Assembly: GCF_030689745.1 (NCBI RefSeq)
Contig: NZ_JAUYGL010000083.1
Location: 1 to 35,280 of the forward strand
Direction: 5' to 3'
DNA: 35,280 nt
Origin: Devosia sp.
GTDB taxonomy: Bacteria; Pseudomonadota; Alphaproteobacteria; Rhizobiales; Devosiaceae
Shown: positions 23,518 to 31,810 of the stretch, piece after piece
Numbering within the stretch: position 1 is the stretch's first letter
How the letters are laid out: each line of letters opens with the position of its first letter
The notes under the pieces: generated by a model
Told to the model about the DNA's origin: nothing
Databases searched by the model: none
What the model saw: only the letters and a program-made list of their open reading frames with translations
Position numbers and translations under genes: made by a program

Positions 23518-25260
23518 CTATTCAGTTGCGTTTCCTGCCGTCAGGCCATCAGCCAGCTTCCGGGCCACCCGTTCCTTGACATGGCCATCCTCATCCATTG
23601 CCGCCGCAACGTTCCACTGGAAACGCGCCTCGAGCTGGCGACCTGCCGTCCAGTAGGCATCGCCCAGATGATCGTTGAGTTCGGGGTCGTTTGGCCGCAG
23701 CAACACGGCGCGCTCCAGGGTCTGCACGGCCTCATCGATGCGGCCGAGCTTGTAGAAGGCCCAGCCCAGCGAATCGACGATATAGCCATCCTGGGGCTGA
23801 GCCTCGACGGCCTTCTGGATCATTGCCAGCGCCTCGGTCAGATGCATGTCCTGGTCGATCCAGCTGTAACCAAGATAGTTCAGCACCGCCGGCTGGTCAG
23901 GATTGAGCTCAAGCGCCCTGAGGAAATCGGTTTCGGCCTCGGGCCACTGCTTGGCACGCTCATAGGCAATGCCCCGCACATAGAAAAAGCGCCAATCGGT
24001 CGGGTGGTCGCCACCGGTGATCGCCAGGGCCTTGCTATAGGCAGCCGCCGCTTCGGGGTATTGCTCGTCATAACGCAGCATGTCCCCATAGACCGATACG
24101 GCGTCGAGATCGTCAGGCCGGGTAGCCACGATATTGCCCAGGCGGCGCAGGGCCTCGGCGCGGTCGCCCTGCGCATCGAGGTTCTGCGCGATGCGCACCA
24201 CCGCCGTTGGCTTCATTGCCGAGGTCACCGGCACCCCATCATAGATGCGGCTGGCGGCGTCATGCTGGCCAGCGGCATCGAGCAACTCGCCCAGCGCCAG
24301 GGAAATCACGTCGGCATTGGGGTCGAGATAGAGCCCCACGCGCAGGAACACCAGCGCCAGGTCAAGGCTGCCGTCGCGCGACAGGGCAACGCCGATACCG
24401 TGGAACATTTCGGCAGCGCCGACCTGCACATTGGATGCGAATATGCCGGGACGCTGCCCAGCCTCGATCTGCTCGCGCACCAGGGTGACGATGGGGTGGC
24501 TCAATCCTTGGCCTTCGAATTCGGCAATAACGTCCCTGGCCTCGTCAAAGCGTCCGGCATTGGCCAGGACGCGGGCATAGACCTCAACGATGCGGGCCAC
24601 ATAGGGCTCTGCCTCGAAGGCCTGGGCGGCCAGCTCGATGGCCTCTTCGGTTTCGCCGGCAACCTGCGCCATCAAGGCGCGGTGGAAGACCAGAAAGTCG
24701 TTCAACCCGGTCTGCCCGAGGCTGTCGAGCATGGCGTCGGCTTCGGCCTTGCGATTGCCGCCCACCAGCGCCCAGGAGCGCAGAATGCTGGCCGTGATGC
24801 CGGTGAAGCTATCCTGCCCGATGGCGCCCAGCTGGCGCTCGGCGGCATCGTAGCGCCGCTCCTTGAGCGCCTCGCTGGCTACCACCAGTTCGGCCAGCTC
24901 ATTGCTGGGATCGAGCTCCAGCAGATGCTTGGCGGTGGAGGCTGCCTGTCCGATCTGCCCATCGGCGGCAAAGGCGATGAAGGCGCGTTCAACCAGCACC
25001 GGGTTCTGCCAGTCAGCCTGGGCTGCCTGGTACAGATAGCGCGCTGCCTCGTCAGTGCGCAAATCCTGCAGCGCCTGCTGGCCCGCCAGATAGGCACCGG
25101 TGACACTGGCCCGCAGCATGGGCAGCAGATCAAAACTGGTTCGGGTGTCCGATTGGGCCGTCTGCACGGACGGGGCCGATAGCGCGGCCTGACCTGCCGA
25201 TGTTGCCAGCAGAATGGCCATCAGGGCCGGACGCACGAAGCGGTTCAGATGCGATGTCAC
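23518..25260 (-). CDS. Exported TPR-repeat protein
   Basis: From the GTG at 25260 the product has 580 residues and begins with a signal peptide (basic start, then FVRPALMAILLATSAGQAALSA). AAGGGAG lies about 11 bases upstream. An ATG frame back to 25305 would add 15 residues, so the start is uncertain. The mature protein is a series of TPR-like helix pairs over its whole length; the clearest units are in the C-terminal third (for example ALELNPDQPAVLNYLGYSWID and DGYIVDSLGWAFYKLGRIDEA). It probably acts as a periplasmic scaffold for protein contacts. Similar proteins sit between ETF-QO and ispE in related genomes as I recall. Partners are unknown. Confidence 0.85.
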   Translation of the reverse strand: MTSHLNRFVRPALMAILLATSAGQAALSAPSVQTAQSDTRTSFDLLPMLRASVTGAYLAGQQALQDLRTDEAARYLYQAAQADWQNPVLVERAFIAFAADGQIGQAASTAKHLLELDPSNELAELVVASEALKERRYDAAERQLGAIGQDSFTGITASILRSWALVGGNRKAEADAMLDSLGQTGLNDFLVFHRALMAQVAGETEEAIELAAQAFEAEPYVARIVEVYARVLANAGRFDEARDVIAEFEGQGLSHPIVTLVREQIEAGQRPGIFASNVQVGAAEMFHGIGVALSRDGSLDLALVFLRVGLYLDPNADVISLALGELLDAAGQHDAASRIYDGVPVTSAMKPTAVVRIAQNLDAQGDRAEALRRLGNIVATRPDDLDAVSVYGDMLRYDEQYPEAAAAYSKALAITGGDHPTDWRFFYVRGIAYERAKQWPEAETDFLRALELNPDQPAVLNYLGYSWIDQDMHLTEALAMIQKAVEAQPQDGYIVDSLGWAFYKLGRIDEAVQTLERAVLLRPNDPELNDHLGDAYWTAGRQLEARFQWNVAAAMDEDGHVKERVARKLADGLTAGNATE

Positions 25261-25367
25261 GACGATGTATTCTCCCTTGGCCCACGGGGCCCATTCTGGC
25301 GTCAAAGATTGGCCGTTTTGGGACCGCGCCGCAAGGCCGCCCGCGCGAGCGTGATGACAGTGTCCGG

Positions 25368-27014
25368 CTACATGCCGCTGTAATTGGGGCCGCTGCCCCC
25401 TTCTGGCGGCACCCAGGTGATGTTCTGGGCCGGATCCTTGATGTCACAGGTCTTGCAATGCACGCAATTGGCAGCGTGAATGCGAAACACCGGGGCTCCG
25501 TCCTCCTCGGCCATTTCATAGACGCCGGCCGGGCAATAGAGCGGCGCCGGTTCGCCATATTTCGGCAGATTGTCGCGCACCGGCACCAGGGGGTCGGCCA
25601 GTCTGAGGTGAACCGGCTGGTCTTCGTCATGCGCCAGATTGGCAAGATAGACCGAAGAGGCCCGATCAAAGGTCAATTTGCCATCGGGCTTGGCGTAAGT
25701 CCTTGCGGGGGCGGCGGCCTTGGGCTTGAGCCCGGTAAAGTCGGGTTTGTCATGCCGCAAAGTGCCGAGCAGTGAACGACCCAGAAGGGCTGAAGTCCAC
25801 ATTTCGACGCCACCCGCCAGCGCGCCGAGCACCGTGCCCAGCCGCGACCAGAGCGGCTTCACATTGCGCACGCCCCTGAGCTCGTCGGCAATGCCAGTCT
25901 GCAGCACGCGCTCGCTGAGATCGGCGATGAGATCGTGCTGGCGGCCCTGGGTGATGGCATTGGCCACCGCGTCGGCGGCCCCGATGCCGGACAGGATGGC
26001 ATTGTGGATGGCCTTGAGGCGGGGCGCATTCATGAACCCGGCGGCGCAGCCGATCAGACCACCGCCGGCAAAAGCCAGCGTGGGAACCGATTGCCAGCCA
26101 CCGGCGGTGACGGCGCGCGCGCCATAGCTGATGCGGGTCGCGCCATCGAGCAGGGACGCCACCGATTTGTGGGTCTTGAAGCGCTGGAACTCGTCAAAGG
26201 GTGACAGGGTGGGGTTCTGGTAGTCCAGATAGGTCACCTGCCCGACATAGAGCTTGCGATCTTGGGCGTGATAGACAAAGCCGCCGCCGGCCGTGCGGTT
26301 GTCGAGCGGGAAGCCGAGATAGTGGTCGACCTGGCCGGGCTGGTGTTTGTCGGCGGCAATCTCCCAGACTTCCTTGATGCCCAGACCGAATTTCTGCGGA
26401 TCGTTCGCCAGCTCGAAATCGGCGATAATTTTCTTGGCAAGCGAGCCGCGCGCGCCCTCGGCGATCAGGGTATATTTGGCTTCCAGCGCAATGCCCTCGG
26501 CAAAGCCGGGCTTGGGACTCCCCGCTGCATCACGGCCGAGATCGCCAGTAATAATGCCACGCACGGGCGCGCCGCCGCCGCCCAGCACGTCGACCGCTGC
26601 GGTCATGGGGAAAATATCGACACCCAGTTCGGCGGCCTGCTCACCGAGCCAGCGCACCAGATTGCCCAGGCTGACGATCACGGCGCCGGGGGTCTTGAGC
26701 TGCGGTGGCATCAGCCAGTGGGGGAAGGCGAAATCGGCCGTCTCGGTCAGCAGGTGGTAGGTGTCCCGGGTGACATCGGGGCCCACCGGCGCGCCCTTGA
26801 GGCGCCAATCGGGGATCAGTGCATCGAGCCCGCGCGGATCCATCACCGCGCCCGAGAGGATGTGGCCGCCCAGTTCGGCGGATTTCTCGACCACGGTCAC
26901 AGCCAGTTCGGGGTGACGCTGCTTGAGGCGGATCGCGGCGGCCAGTCCGGATGGGCCGGCGCCAACAATCAGCACATCGGTGGAAAGAGTTTCGCGCGTG
27001 CCCGCCTCTGCCAT
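25368..27014 (-). CDS. Electron-transfer flavoprotein-ubiquinone oxidoreductase
   Basis: ETF-QO passes electrons from ETF, reduced by acyl-CoA and other dehydrogenases, to the ubiquinone pool at the inner membrane. The 548-residue product has an N-terminal FAD-binding VLIVGAGPSGLAAAI (14-28), the quinone-site region with GGGFVYHAQDRKLYVGQVTYLDYQNP, and a C-terminal 4Fe-4S domain with C494 (YCPAGVYE), C517, C520 and C523 (NCVHCKTCD). The ATG at 27014 has GGGGGC eight bases upstream; the longer frame to 27095 is rejected because it overlaps the divergent glycosylase gene. No etfAB genes are in the window. Confidence 0.96.
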   Translation of the reverse strand: MAEAGTRETLSTDVLIVGAGPSGLAAAIRLKQRHPELAVTVVEKSAELGGHILSGAVMDPRGLDALIPDWRLKGAPVGPDVTRDTYHLLTETADFAFPHWLMPPQLKTPGAVIVSLGNLVRWLGEQAAELGVDIFPMTAAVDVLGGGGAPVRGIITGDLGRDAAGSPKPGFAEGIALEAKYTLIAEGARGSLAKKIIADFELANDPQKFGLGIKEVWEIAADKHQPGQVDHYLGFPLDNRTAGGGFVYHAQDRKLYVGQVTYLDYQNPTLSPFDEFQRFKTHKSVASLLDGATRISYGARAVTAGGWQSVPTLAFAGGGLIGCAAGFMNAPRLKAIHNAILSGIGAADAVANAITQGRQHDLIADLSERVLQTGIADELRGVRNVKPLWSRLGTVLGALAGGVEMWTSALLGRSLLGTLRHDKPDFTGLKPKAAAPARTYAKPDGKLTFDRASSVYLANLAHDEDQPVHLRLADPLVPVRDNLPKYGEPAPLYCPAGVYEMAEEDGAPVFRIHAANCVHCKTCDIKDPAQNITWVPPEGGSGPNYSGM

Positions 27015-27038
27015 ATACAATGCCCCCGTGAGCTCTGA

Positions 27039-27052
27039 CGCGGCTGGCCGCG
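27039..27052. promoter_or_regulatory. Palindrome between ETF-QO and the glycosylase gene
   Basis: CGCGGC-TG-GCCGCG is a 6-2-6 inverted repeat in the 66-base divergent gap. It may be an operator or merely a GC-rich coincidence. Confidence 0.2.
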
Positions 27053-27080
27053 CCAAACGGGCTGTGACATAACAGAGAAC

Positions 27081-27911
27081 ATGACCCAAGATCACCCGCT
27101 AAATCACGACGAGATGCTCGCCGTGCTGGATTGGTATCGCGCCGCCGGCGTGGATATTGCCGTGGGCGAAGCGCCGGTCGACCGTTTCGCGCAGCGCCCG
27201 CCCGCCCGGGTGACGCCTGCTGCGGTGGCCGCGCCGGTCGCGGCAGCATCGCCCGGATCACAGCCGGTACAGCGCGCTGCCGAGGCGCCGGTTCTTGGCG
27301 GCGACCCGTCAGAAGCCCGCAGTCTGGCGGCTTCAGCCAAGACGCTGGATGAGTTGCAGGCCATATTGGGCCGCTATGATGGCTGCGGGCTGAAATTGCG
27401 CGCCACCCAACTGGTGTTTGCCGATGGCAATCCCGAGGCCGACATCATGCTGATCGGCGAGGCCCCAGGGGCCGAGGAGGATCGTCAGGGCAAGCCGTTT
27501 GTCGGCAAATCGGGACAATTGCTGGATCGCATGCTGGCGGCCATCGGGCTGGATCGCACCAGGGTCTATATCGCCAATACCGTGCCATGGCGGCCGCCCG
27601 GCAATCGCACCCCGACGCCCGAAGAGCTGGCGCTGTGCCTGCCCTTCCTGCAGCGACAGGTCGAACTGGTGGGCCCCAAACTGGTGATGACGCTGGGCGG
27701 GCCGGCCATGCAGACGATTTTTGACACCACTGCCGGCATCATCAAGATGCGCGGCAAGTGGGAGAACCTCGCCATTGGCAGCCATCAGGTTGAGGCGATC
27801 CCCACGCTGCACCCGGCCTATCTGCTGCGCAATGCGCGGGCCAAGGAGCAGGCCTGGGCGGATATGCTCAGCCTCAAACTCAAGATCATCGCGCTCGGGC
27901 TTGACGGCTAG
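27081..27911 (+). CDS. Family-4-like uracil-DNA glycosylase, two cluster Cys missing
   Basis: The product has 276 residues. An Ala/Pro-rich N-terminal extension (about 30-85) precedes a family-4 type domain with GEAPGAEEDRQGKPFVG (126-142), RPPGNRTPTPEE (171-182), and the late HPAYLLR motif (244-250). These enzymes remove uracil from DNA. Family 4 normally holds a 4Fe-4S cluster with four Cys. By alignment of the motif spacing, the first two positions are Y99 and C102, the third (normally KCRPP) is W170, and the fourth is C186, so two are lost. The protein may not hold a standard cluster. It diverges from the ETF-QO gene and precedes an MFS gene. Confidence 0.88.
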   Translation: MTQDHPLNHDEMLAVLDWYRAAGVDIAVGEAPVDRFAQRPPARVTPAAVAAPVAAASPGSQPVQRAAEAPVLGGDPSEARSLAASAKTLDELQAILGRYDGCGLKLRATQLVFADGNPEADIMLIGEAPGAEEDRQGKPFVGKSGQLLDRMLAAIGLDRTRVYIANTVPWRPPGNRTPTPEELALCLPFLQRQVELVGPKLVMTLGGPAMQTIFDTTAGIIKMRGKWENLAIGSHQVEAIPTLHPAYLLRNARAKEQAWADMLSLKLKIIALGLDG

Positions 27912-28038
27912 GGTCGAGATCGGCCGGAAAATTGGGGGGCATGGCCGGTTTTCCATTGCACCGCAGGCGGAAGGCCGCACTAATGTCACCGTTGCGTGAT
28001 TTGCAGCGTCACTCCCGTCCCGCACAGTCGAAAGCGTC

Positions 28039-29367
28039 ATGGCCTCGGTAATCAAGATCTACGCCCTGTTCATGGGCTCCGCCCTACTGATGTTTGGCGG
28101 CGGGCTGCAGGGGCTGCTGCTCTCGGTGCGCGGTGCCGAGGAAGGCTTTTCCCTGCTGGCGCTGGGCCTGATCGGCACCGGATGGTCGGTCGGCTTCGTC
28201 GCTGGCTCCATCACCGTGCCCATGGTGGTGCGCAAGGCCGGGCATATCAGGGCGTTTTCGGTGATGGCGGCCATCGGCACCATCACCATTCTGCTCAACC
28301 TGCTCTGGGTCAACGATATCAGCTGGATCGTGCTGCGCGCCCTGTCGGGGTTCTGCTTTGCCGGGGCAGCGATGATCGTGGAGAGCTGGCTCAACGAAGT
28401 CGCCGAAAACAAGAGCCGGGGCACGATCTTTTCCATCTATGTCACCATCAACATGGCCGCCTCGACGCTGGGTCAGGTGGCCATGTCGGTCACCGGCACC
28501 GCGGGCTATGTGCCGTTCGTGATCGGCGCCATCGCCTTTGCCTGCGCCATTCTGCCGACGGCGATGACCTCAAGCCCGCAGCCACGGCCGCTGTCGTCGG
28601 CCAAGATCGATATTGGCCTGCTCTACCGCACCTCGCCGGTGGCCGCGATTGCCGCGTTCTCGGTCGGCATGGCCAATGGCTCATTCGGCACACTGGCGCC
28701 GGTCTATGGCTATCAGCGTGGGCTCGACGCCAGTGGCATTGCGCTGCTGTTCGCCATAGCCGCGATTCTGGGCGCGGTGGCGCAGATTCCGTTTGGCCGA
28801 TTGTCGGACCGCATTGACCGCCGCATCGTGATGATTGGCCTATCGGGCTTTGCCTCGATCGTCGGCATCCTCACCGTGCTGATCAATCCCGAAGCGGGCT
28901 GGGGCATGTATGTGCTGTTTGCCGCCTATGGCTTTGCCGCCAACCCGATCTATGCCGTCGCTGTCGCGCACGCCAACGACTATGCCAGGGATGGCGAGTT
29001 CGCCAAGATCGCCGGCGGCATGCTGCTGATCCTGGGCATCGGGCTGGCGATTGGTCCGGTCGTCTCCTCGCTGATCATGAATGCCTGGTCGCCGGTGGGG
29101 CTGTTCCTGGTCACCGCCACCTTCCACGGCGCCCTGGCCGGAACCGCCTTCCTGCGCATGCGCATCCGCAAGAGCGTGGACGCGGCCGACCGCGCGCCCT
29201 TCCAGCCCATGGGCAATGACCGCCAGGTAACGCCGGAGAGCATTGTGCTCGATCCACGCAGCGATGGCGACGAGATGGAAATGCGGGTCGACGAAGAGCC
29301 GGTGCCGGACGAGTTGGCCGGGATGAATGATGAGGAGAGCCCCGATGTTCAAAACCGAACGATTTGA
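28039..29367 (+). CDS. MFS transporter (YcaD-like)
   Basis: The product has 442 residues with about 12 membrane segments up to residue 375, followed by a hydrophilic acidic tail of about 65 residues (ending DEESPDVQNRTI). The central IVESWLNEVAENKSRGTIFSIY (about 113-134) and GRLSDRIDRR between the two halves (about 254-263) match the YcaD-like branch of the major facilitator superfamily. The substrate is unknown. The 3' end overlaps moaB by 23 bases, which suggests one transcript. The first 127 bases upstream contain only an imperfect GGAAAA/TTTTCC inverted repeat. Confidence 0.88.
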   Translation: MASVIKIYALFMGSALLMFGGGLQGLLLSVRGAEEGFSLLALGLIGTGWSVGFVAGSITVPMVVRKAGHIRAFSVMAAIGTITILLNLLWVNDISWIVLRALSGFCFAGAAMIVESWLNEVAENKSRGTIFSIYVTINMAASTLGQVAMSVTGTAGYVPFVIGAIAFACAILPTAMTSSPQPRPLSSAKIDIGLLYRTSPVAAIAAFSVGMANGSFGTLAPVYGYQRGLDASGIALLFAIAAILGAVAQIPFGRLSDRIDRRIVMIGLSGFASIVGILTVLINPEAGWGMYVLFAAYGFAANPIYAVAVAHANDYARDGEFAKIAGGMLLILGIGLAIGPVVSSLIMNAWSPVGLFLVTATFHGALAGTAFLRMRIRKSVDAADRAPFQPMGNDRQVTPESIVLDPRSDGDEMEMRVDEEPVPDELAGMNDEESPDVQNRTI

Positions 29368-29881
29368 GGATCGGGAATTCAAGCCCCTTTCCATCGCCGT
29401 CATCGCCGTGTCCGACACGCGAACCCTCGAGACTGATACCGGCGGCGCCCTGCTGAAGTCGCTGCTGGAGGCCGATGGGCACCGCTGCGCCGAGCGGGTG
29501 GTGGTGCGCGACGATATCCAGCTGATTCGCCAGTCCGTGCAGGGCTTTGTCGCCGACCCGGGCGTGGACGTTATCCTGACCACCGGCGGCACCGGATTTT
29601 CCGGTCGTGACGTAACCCCTGAAGCGGTCGAGCCGCTGTTCGACAAGCGGATGGACGGCTTTTCGGTACTGTTCCACCAGTATTCGGCGACCACAGTGGG
29701 CACCAGCTCGCTGCAGTCGCGCGCCACCGGCGGGCTGATCGGCACGACCTTCGTGTTCTGTCTCCCCGGCTCGCGCGGCGCCTGCCGCGACGCCTGGGAG
29801 GGTATTCTTACCCATCAGCTCGATTACCGGCACAAGCCCTGCAACTTCGTCGAACTGATGCCCCGGCTGGACGAGCGCTGA
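29345..29881 (+). CDS. moaB: Molybdenum cofactor protein MoaB
   Basis: The product has 178 residues. The family signature TTGGTGFSGRDVTPEA lies at about 79-94, with VIAVSDTRT near the start and a C-terminal LPGSRGACRDAW segment that also belongs to the MoaB/MogA fold. MoaB-type proteins bind molybdopterin and adenylate it in cofactor assembly. The ATG at 29345 has GAGGAG about eight bases upstream; ATG codons at 29327 and 29330 are inside the MFS gene and lack a site. No other molybdenum genes are in the window. Confidence 0.95.
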   Translation: MFKTERFEDREFKPLSIAVIAVSDTRTLETDTGGALLKSLLEADGHRCAERVVVRDDIQLIRQSVQGFVADPGVDVILTTGGTGFSGRDVTPEAVEPLFDKRMDGFSVLFHQYSATTVGTSSLQSRATGGLIGTTFVFCLPGSRGACRDAWEGILTHQLDYRHKPCNFVELMPRLDER

Positions 29882-29902
29882 GCGCCCCAACAGGAGCGGG
29901 AT

Positions 29903-29930
29903 AAAAAAACGGCGCCCCGCGGGGCGCCGT
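29903..29930 (-). terminator. Strong intrinsic terminator for the DHA2 exporter gene
   Basis: ACGGCGCCCCG/CGGGGCGCCGT (29909-29930) is a perfect 22-base palindrome. On the minus strand it is followed by seven T (A-run 29903-29909), the layout of a rho-independent terminator, 12 bases after the stop at 29942. On the plus strand only TGATGTTTGG follows, so stopping of the moaB transcript would be weaker. Confidence 0.88.
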
Positions 29931-29941
29931 TGATGTTTGGG

Positions 29942-31417
29942 CTAGTGACCCATGCCGGGCATGTTGTTCTCCGGCTTGCGCACCATGAAGGCGGTGACGA
30001 TGGCGAACAGGGAAATCACCGCCCCGACCAGAAACGCCAGTTGAATGCCGCCGGCCAATGCGCTGACCGGCTCCAGCCCATCCGCCGCCAGACTGGCCGT
30101 GCGAATGGTCATCAGGGCCACGAACAGGGCAATGCCGGCCGCCCCGGCCACCTGCTGCACCGAGCCCAGAATGGCGCTGCCATGAGAGTACATGTCCATC
30201 CGCACCGAGCCCATTGCGGCGGTGAACAGGGGCGTGAAGATCAGGGCAAGGCCGACGCTGATGATGATATGGCCGGTCAGAATGGCCCACACCGAAGTGT
30301 TTTGATCGACCCGGGTCAAGGCCCACAGGACCAGTGACACCAGTGCCGTGCCCGGCACCAGCAGCCTAGTCGGGCCGATGCGGTCATAAAGCCGCCCCAC
30401 CGAAGGCGCCAGCAGGCCCATCAGCAGGCCGCCGGGCAGCAGCAGGAGCCCGGTCTGCAGCGTGTCTATGCCCAACACGTTCTGGGTATAGATGGGCAGC
30501 AGAATCACCACGCCGAACAGCGCCATCATGGCGATGGCCATGGTCAGCACCGAAACGGTGTAATTGCGGGACTGGAACGTGCGCAGATCGAGCAGCGCCT
30601 TGTCCTGCCGCGCCAGCCCGATCTGGCGCCAGACGAACACCACCATGGCCACCACACCGATCACCAGCGGCAGCCAGATCGGGAAGGCGGCCCCCGCCTG
30701 CTCGCCTTCGCCCAGGCTGGACAGGCCATAGACCAGGCCACCAAAGGCCAGCGCGGAGAGGATCACCGAGACAATGTCGAGTGGCGCATAGCGCGGCGTG
30801 GTGACGTTCTGCATCTTGCGCGCGCCCAGGGCCAGCGCCGCCAGGGCGATGGGCAGCATCAGGATGAACATCCAGCGCCACTCGAAATTGGCCAGGATGA
30901 AGCCGCCAATGGTGGGGCCGATGGCGGGCGCCACGGAGATGACGATGGAGATATTGCCCATGGTCTTGCCGCGGGTTTCCGGCGGCACCAGGGTCATCAC
31001 CGTGGTCATCAGCAGCGGCATCATGATGGCGGTGCCGACGGCCTGGATGACGCGGCCGAAAATCAGCAGTTCAATACCCGGCGCAGCGGCGCAGATCAGC
31101 GTGCCAGCGGTAAAAACCGCCATGGCCAGCATGAAGATCGGGCGGGTGTTCAGGCGCTGCAGCAGAAAGCCGGTAATCGGAATGACGATGGCCATGGTGA
31201 GCAGGAAGGCGGTGGTCAGCCACTGCGCCATATTGGCCTGGATACCCAGATCAGCCATCAGATGGGGGATGGCCACGCTCATCATCGTCTCGTTGAGAAA
31301 GACGACAAAAGTGGAGCCCAGCAGCAGGGCAATGACCAGTTTGTTGCGCGCCGCGTTATCGGCAGGTGCCAGCGCGCCCGGCAGCGCGGAGTCGGTGAAT
31401 TGTGCTTCGGTCGTCAT
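29942..31417 (-). CDS. DHA2 family multidrug exporter
   Basis: The product has 491 residues and about 14 membrane segments, the number typical of EmrB/QacA-type (DHA2) drug-proton antiporters. Family marks are VFLNETMMSVAIPHLMADL (about 38-56), the loop after TM2 with FLLQRLNTRPIF, GRVIQAVGTAIMMPL and the TM5 motif SVAPAIGPTIGGFI. It should expel hydrophobic or cationic compounds with proton uptake; no membrane-fusion partner is next to it. The ATG at 31417 has GAGGG nine bases upstream; a TTG one codon earlier is rejected. A 15-base palindrome 28 bases upstream may be an operator, and a strong terminator follows. Confidence 0.92.
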   Translation of the reverse strand: MTTEAQFTDSALPGALAPADNAARNKLVIALLLGSTFVVFLNETMMSVAIPHLMADLGIQANMAQWLTTAFLLTMAIVIPITGFLLQRLNTRPIFMLAMAVFTAGTLICAAAPGIELLIFGRVIQAVGTAIMMPLLMTTVMTLVPPETRGKTMGNISIVISVAPAIGPTIGGFILANFEWRWMFILMLPIALAALALGARKMQNVTTPRYAPLDIVSVILSALAFGGLVYGLSSLGEGEQAGAAFPIWLPLVIGVVAMVVFVWRQIGLARQDKALLDLRTFQSRNYTVSVLTMAIAMMALFGVVILLPIYTQNVLGIDTLQTGLLLLPGGLLMGLLAPSVGRLYDRIGPTRLLVPGTALVSLVLWALTRVDQNTSVWAILTGHIIISVGLALIFTPLFTAAMGSVRMDMYSHGSAILGSVQQVAGAAGIALFVALMTIRTASLAADGLEPVSALAGGIQLAFLVGAVISLFAIVTAFMVRKPENNMPGMGH

Positions 31418-31444
31418 CAATGATTTCCCTCGGATCGGCAGGCG

Positions 31445-31459
31445 TCGTCAGGATGACGA
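31445..31459. promoter_or_regulatory. Candidate operator upstream of the DHA2 exporter
   Basis: TCGTCA-GGA-TGACGA is a perfect 6-3-6 palindrome 28 bases upstream of the exporter start. The position and symmetry fit a repressor site of the TetR or MarR kind, but no regulator gene adjoins it. Confidence 0.4.
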
Positions 31460-31500
31460 ACGGCCCCAGTCATATTCGACGTGGTCTTGAACTATTCCTG

Positions 31501-31515
31501 TGACATCGGCTGTCA
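31501..31515. promoter_or_regulatory. Second palindrome upstream of the exporter
   Basis: TGACA-TCGGC-TGTCA is a perfect 5-5-5 inverted repeat. It shares TGAC with the 31445-31459 site but not its full pattern. Role unknown. Confidence 0.3.
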
Positions 31516-31720
31516 GCAGAACGCTCAATCGCGGCGGCGACACCGCTGCGCAGCATCAAGGTGGCGTGCGCTGGCCGGCTCGCGATGACGCGGATGTGAT
31601 TGGCAGGGCGCTTGGCATAGTCGGGTTCGACACGCTCGTCTATTCGTAGCTGTGCGGACCGGGTTTGTTGGATCGACGCTGTTGCTGCCGCGCTACACCA
31701 GCGCCGGCGGCCTGGCTAAT

Positions 31721-31735
31721 GTTCTTGTTCTGTTC
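31721..31735 (+). promoter_or_regulatory. LexA (SOS) box, alphaproteobacterial type
   Basis: GTTC-TTGTTCT-GTTC matches the GTTC-N7-GTTC direct repeat bound by LexA in alphaproteobacteria. It ends four bases before the GGAAC of the promoter at 31740-31764 and 75 bases before the ATG of the radical SAM gene, a good place for a repressor. Confidence 0.55.
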
Positions 31736-31739
31736 CCAT

Positions 31740-31764
31740 GGAACTGCTACATCACTGAAGCGTT
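31740..31764 (+). promoter_or_regulatory. EcfG-type (general stress) promoter
   Basis: GGAAC (31740-31744), 16 bases, then CGTT (31761-31764) matches the GGAAC-N16/17-CGTT consensus of the alphaproteobacterial general-stress sigma factor EcfG. Transcription would begin near 31770, about 40 bases before the ATG at 31811. Confidence 0.55.
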
Positions 31765-31810
31765 GTTCAGTCACGATTCGACTGCTCCAACCTCGGCAGG
31801 AGATGTTCGC

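Larger units (their letters stand above)
31418..31810. other. Regulatory intergenic region, no certain gene
   Basis: The 393 bases between the divergent exporter and radical SAM genes hold two palindromes (31445-31459 and 31501-31515), a LexA-type box and an EcfG-type promoter, each listed separately. A 49-codon frame from GTG 31500 to TAG 31647-31649 has no ribosome site and only moderate third-position GC (about 69% by my count), so I do not call it a gene; it could be a remnant. Confidence 0.5.

Noticed and set aside
23494-25182. 562-codon open frame on the plus strand opposite the TPR gene
   Set aside because: No ribosome site or recognisable domain; composition is that of an antisense shadow of the TPR protein.
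27930-27965. GGAAAA/TTTTCC repeat after the glycosylase gene as a terminator
   Set aside because: The stem is short, AT-rich and has a 17-base loop without further pairing.
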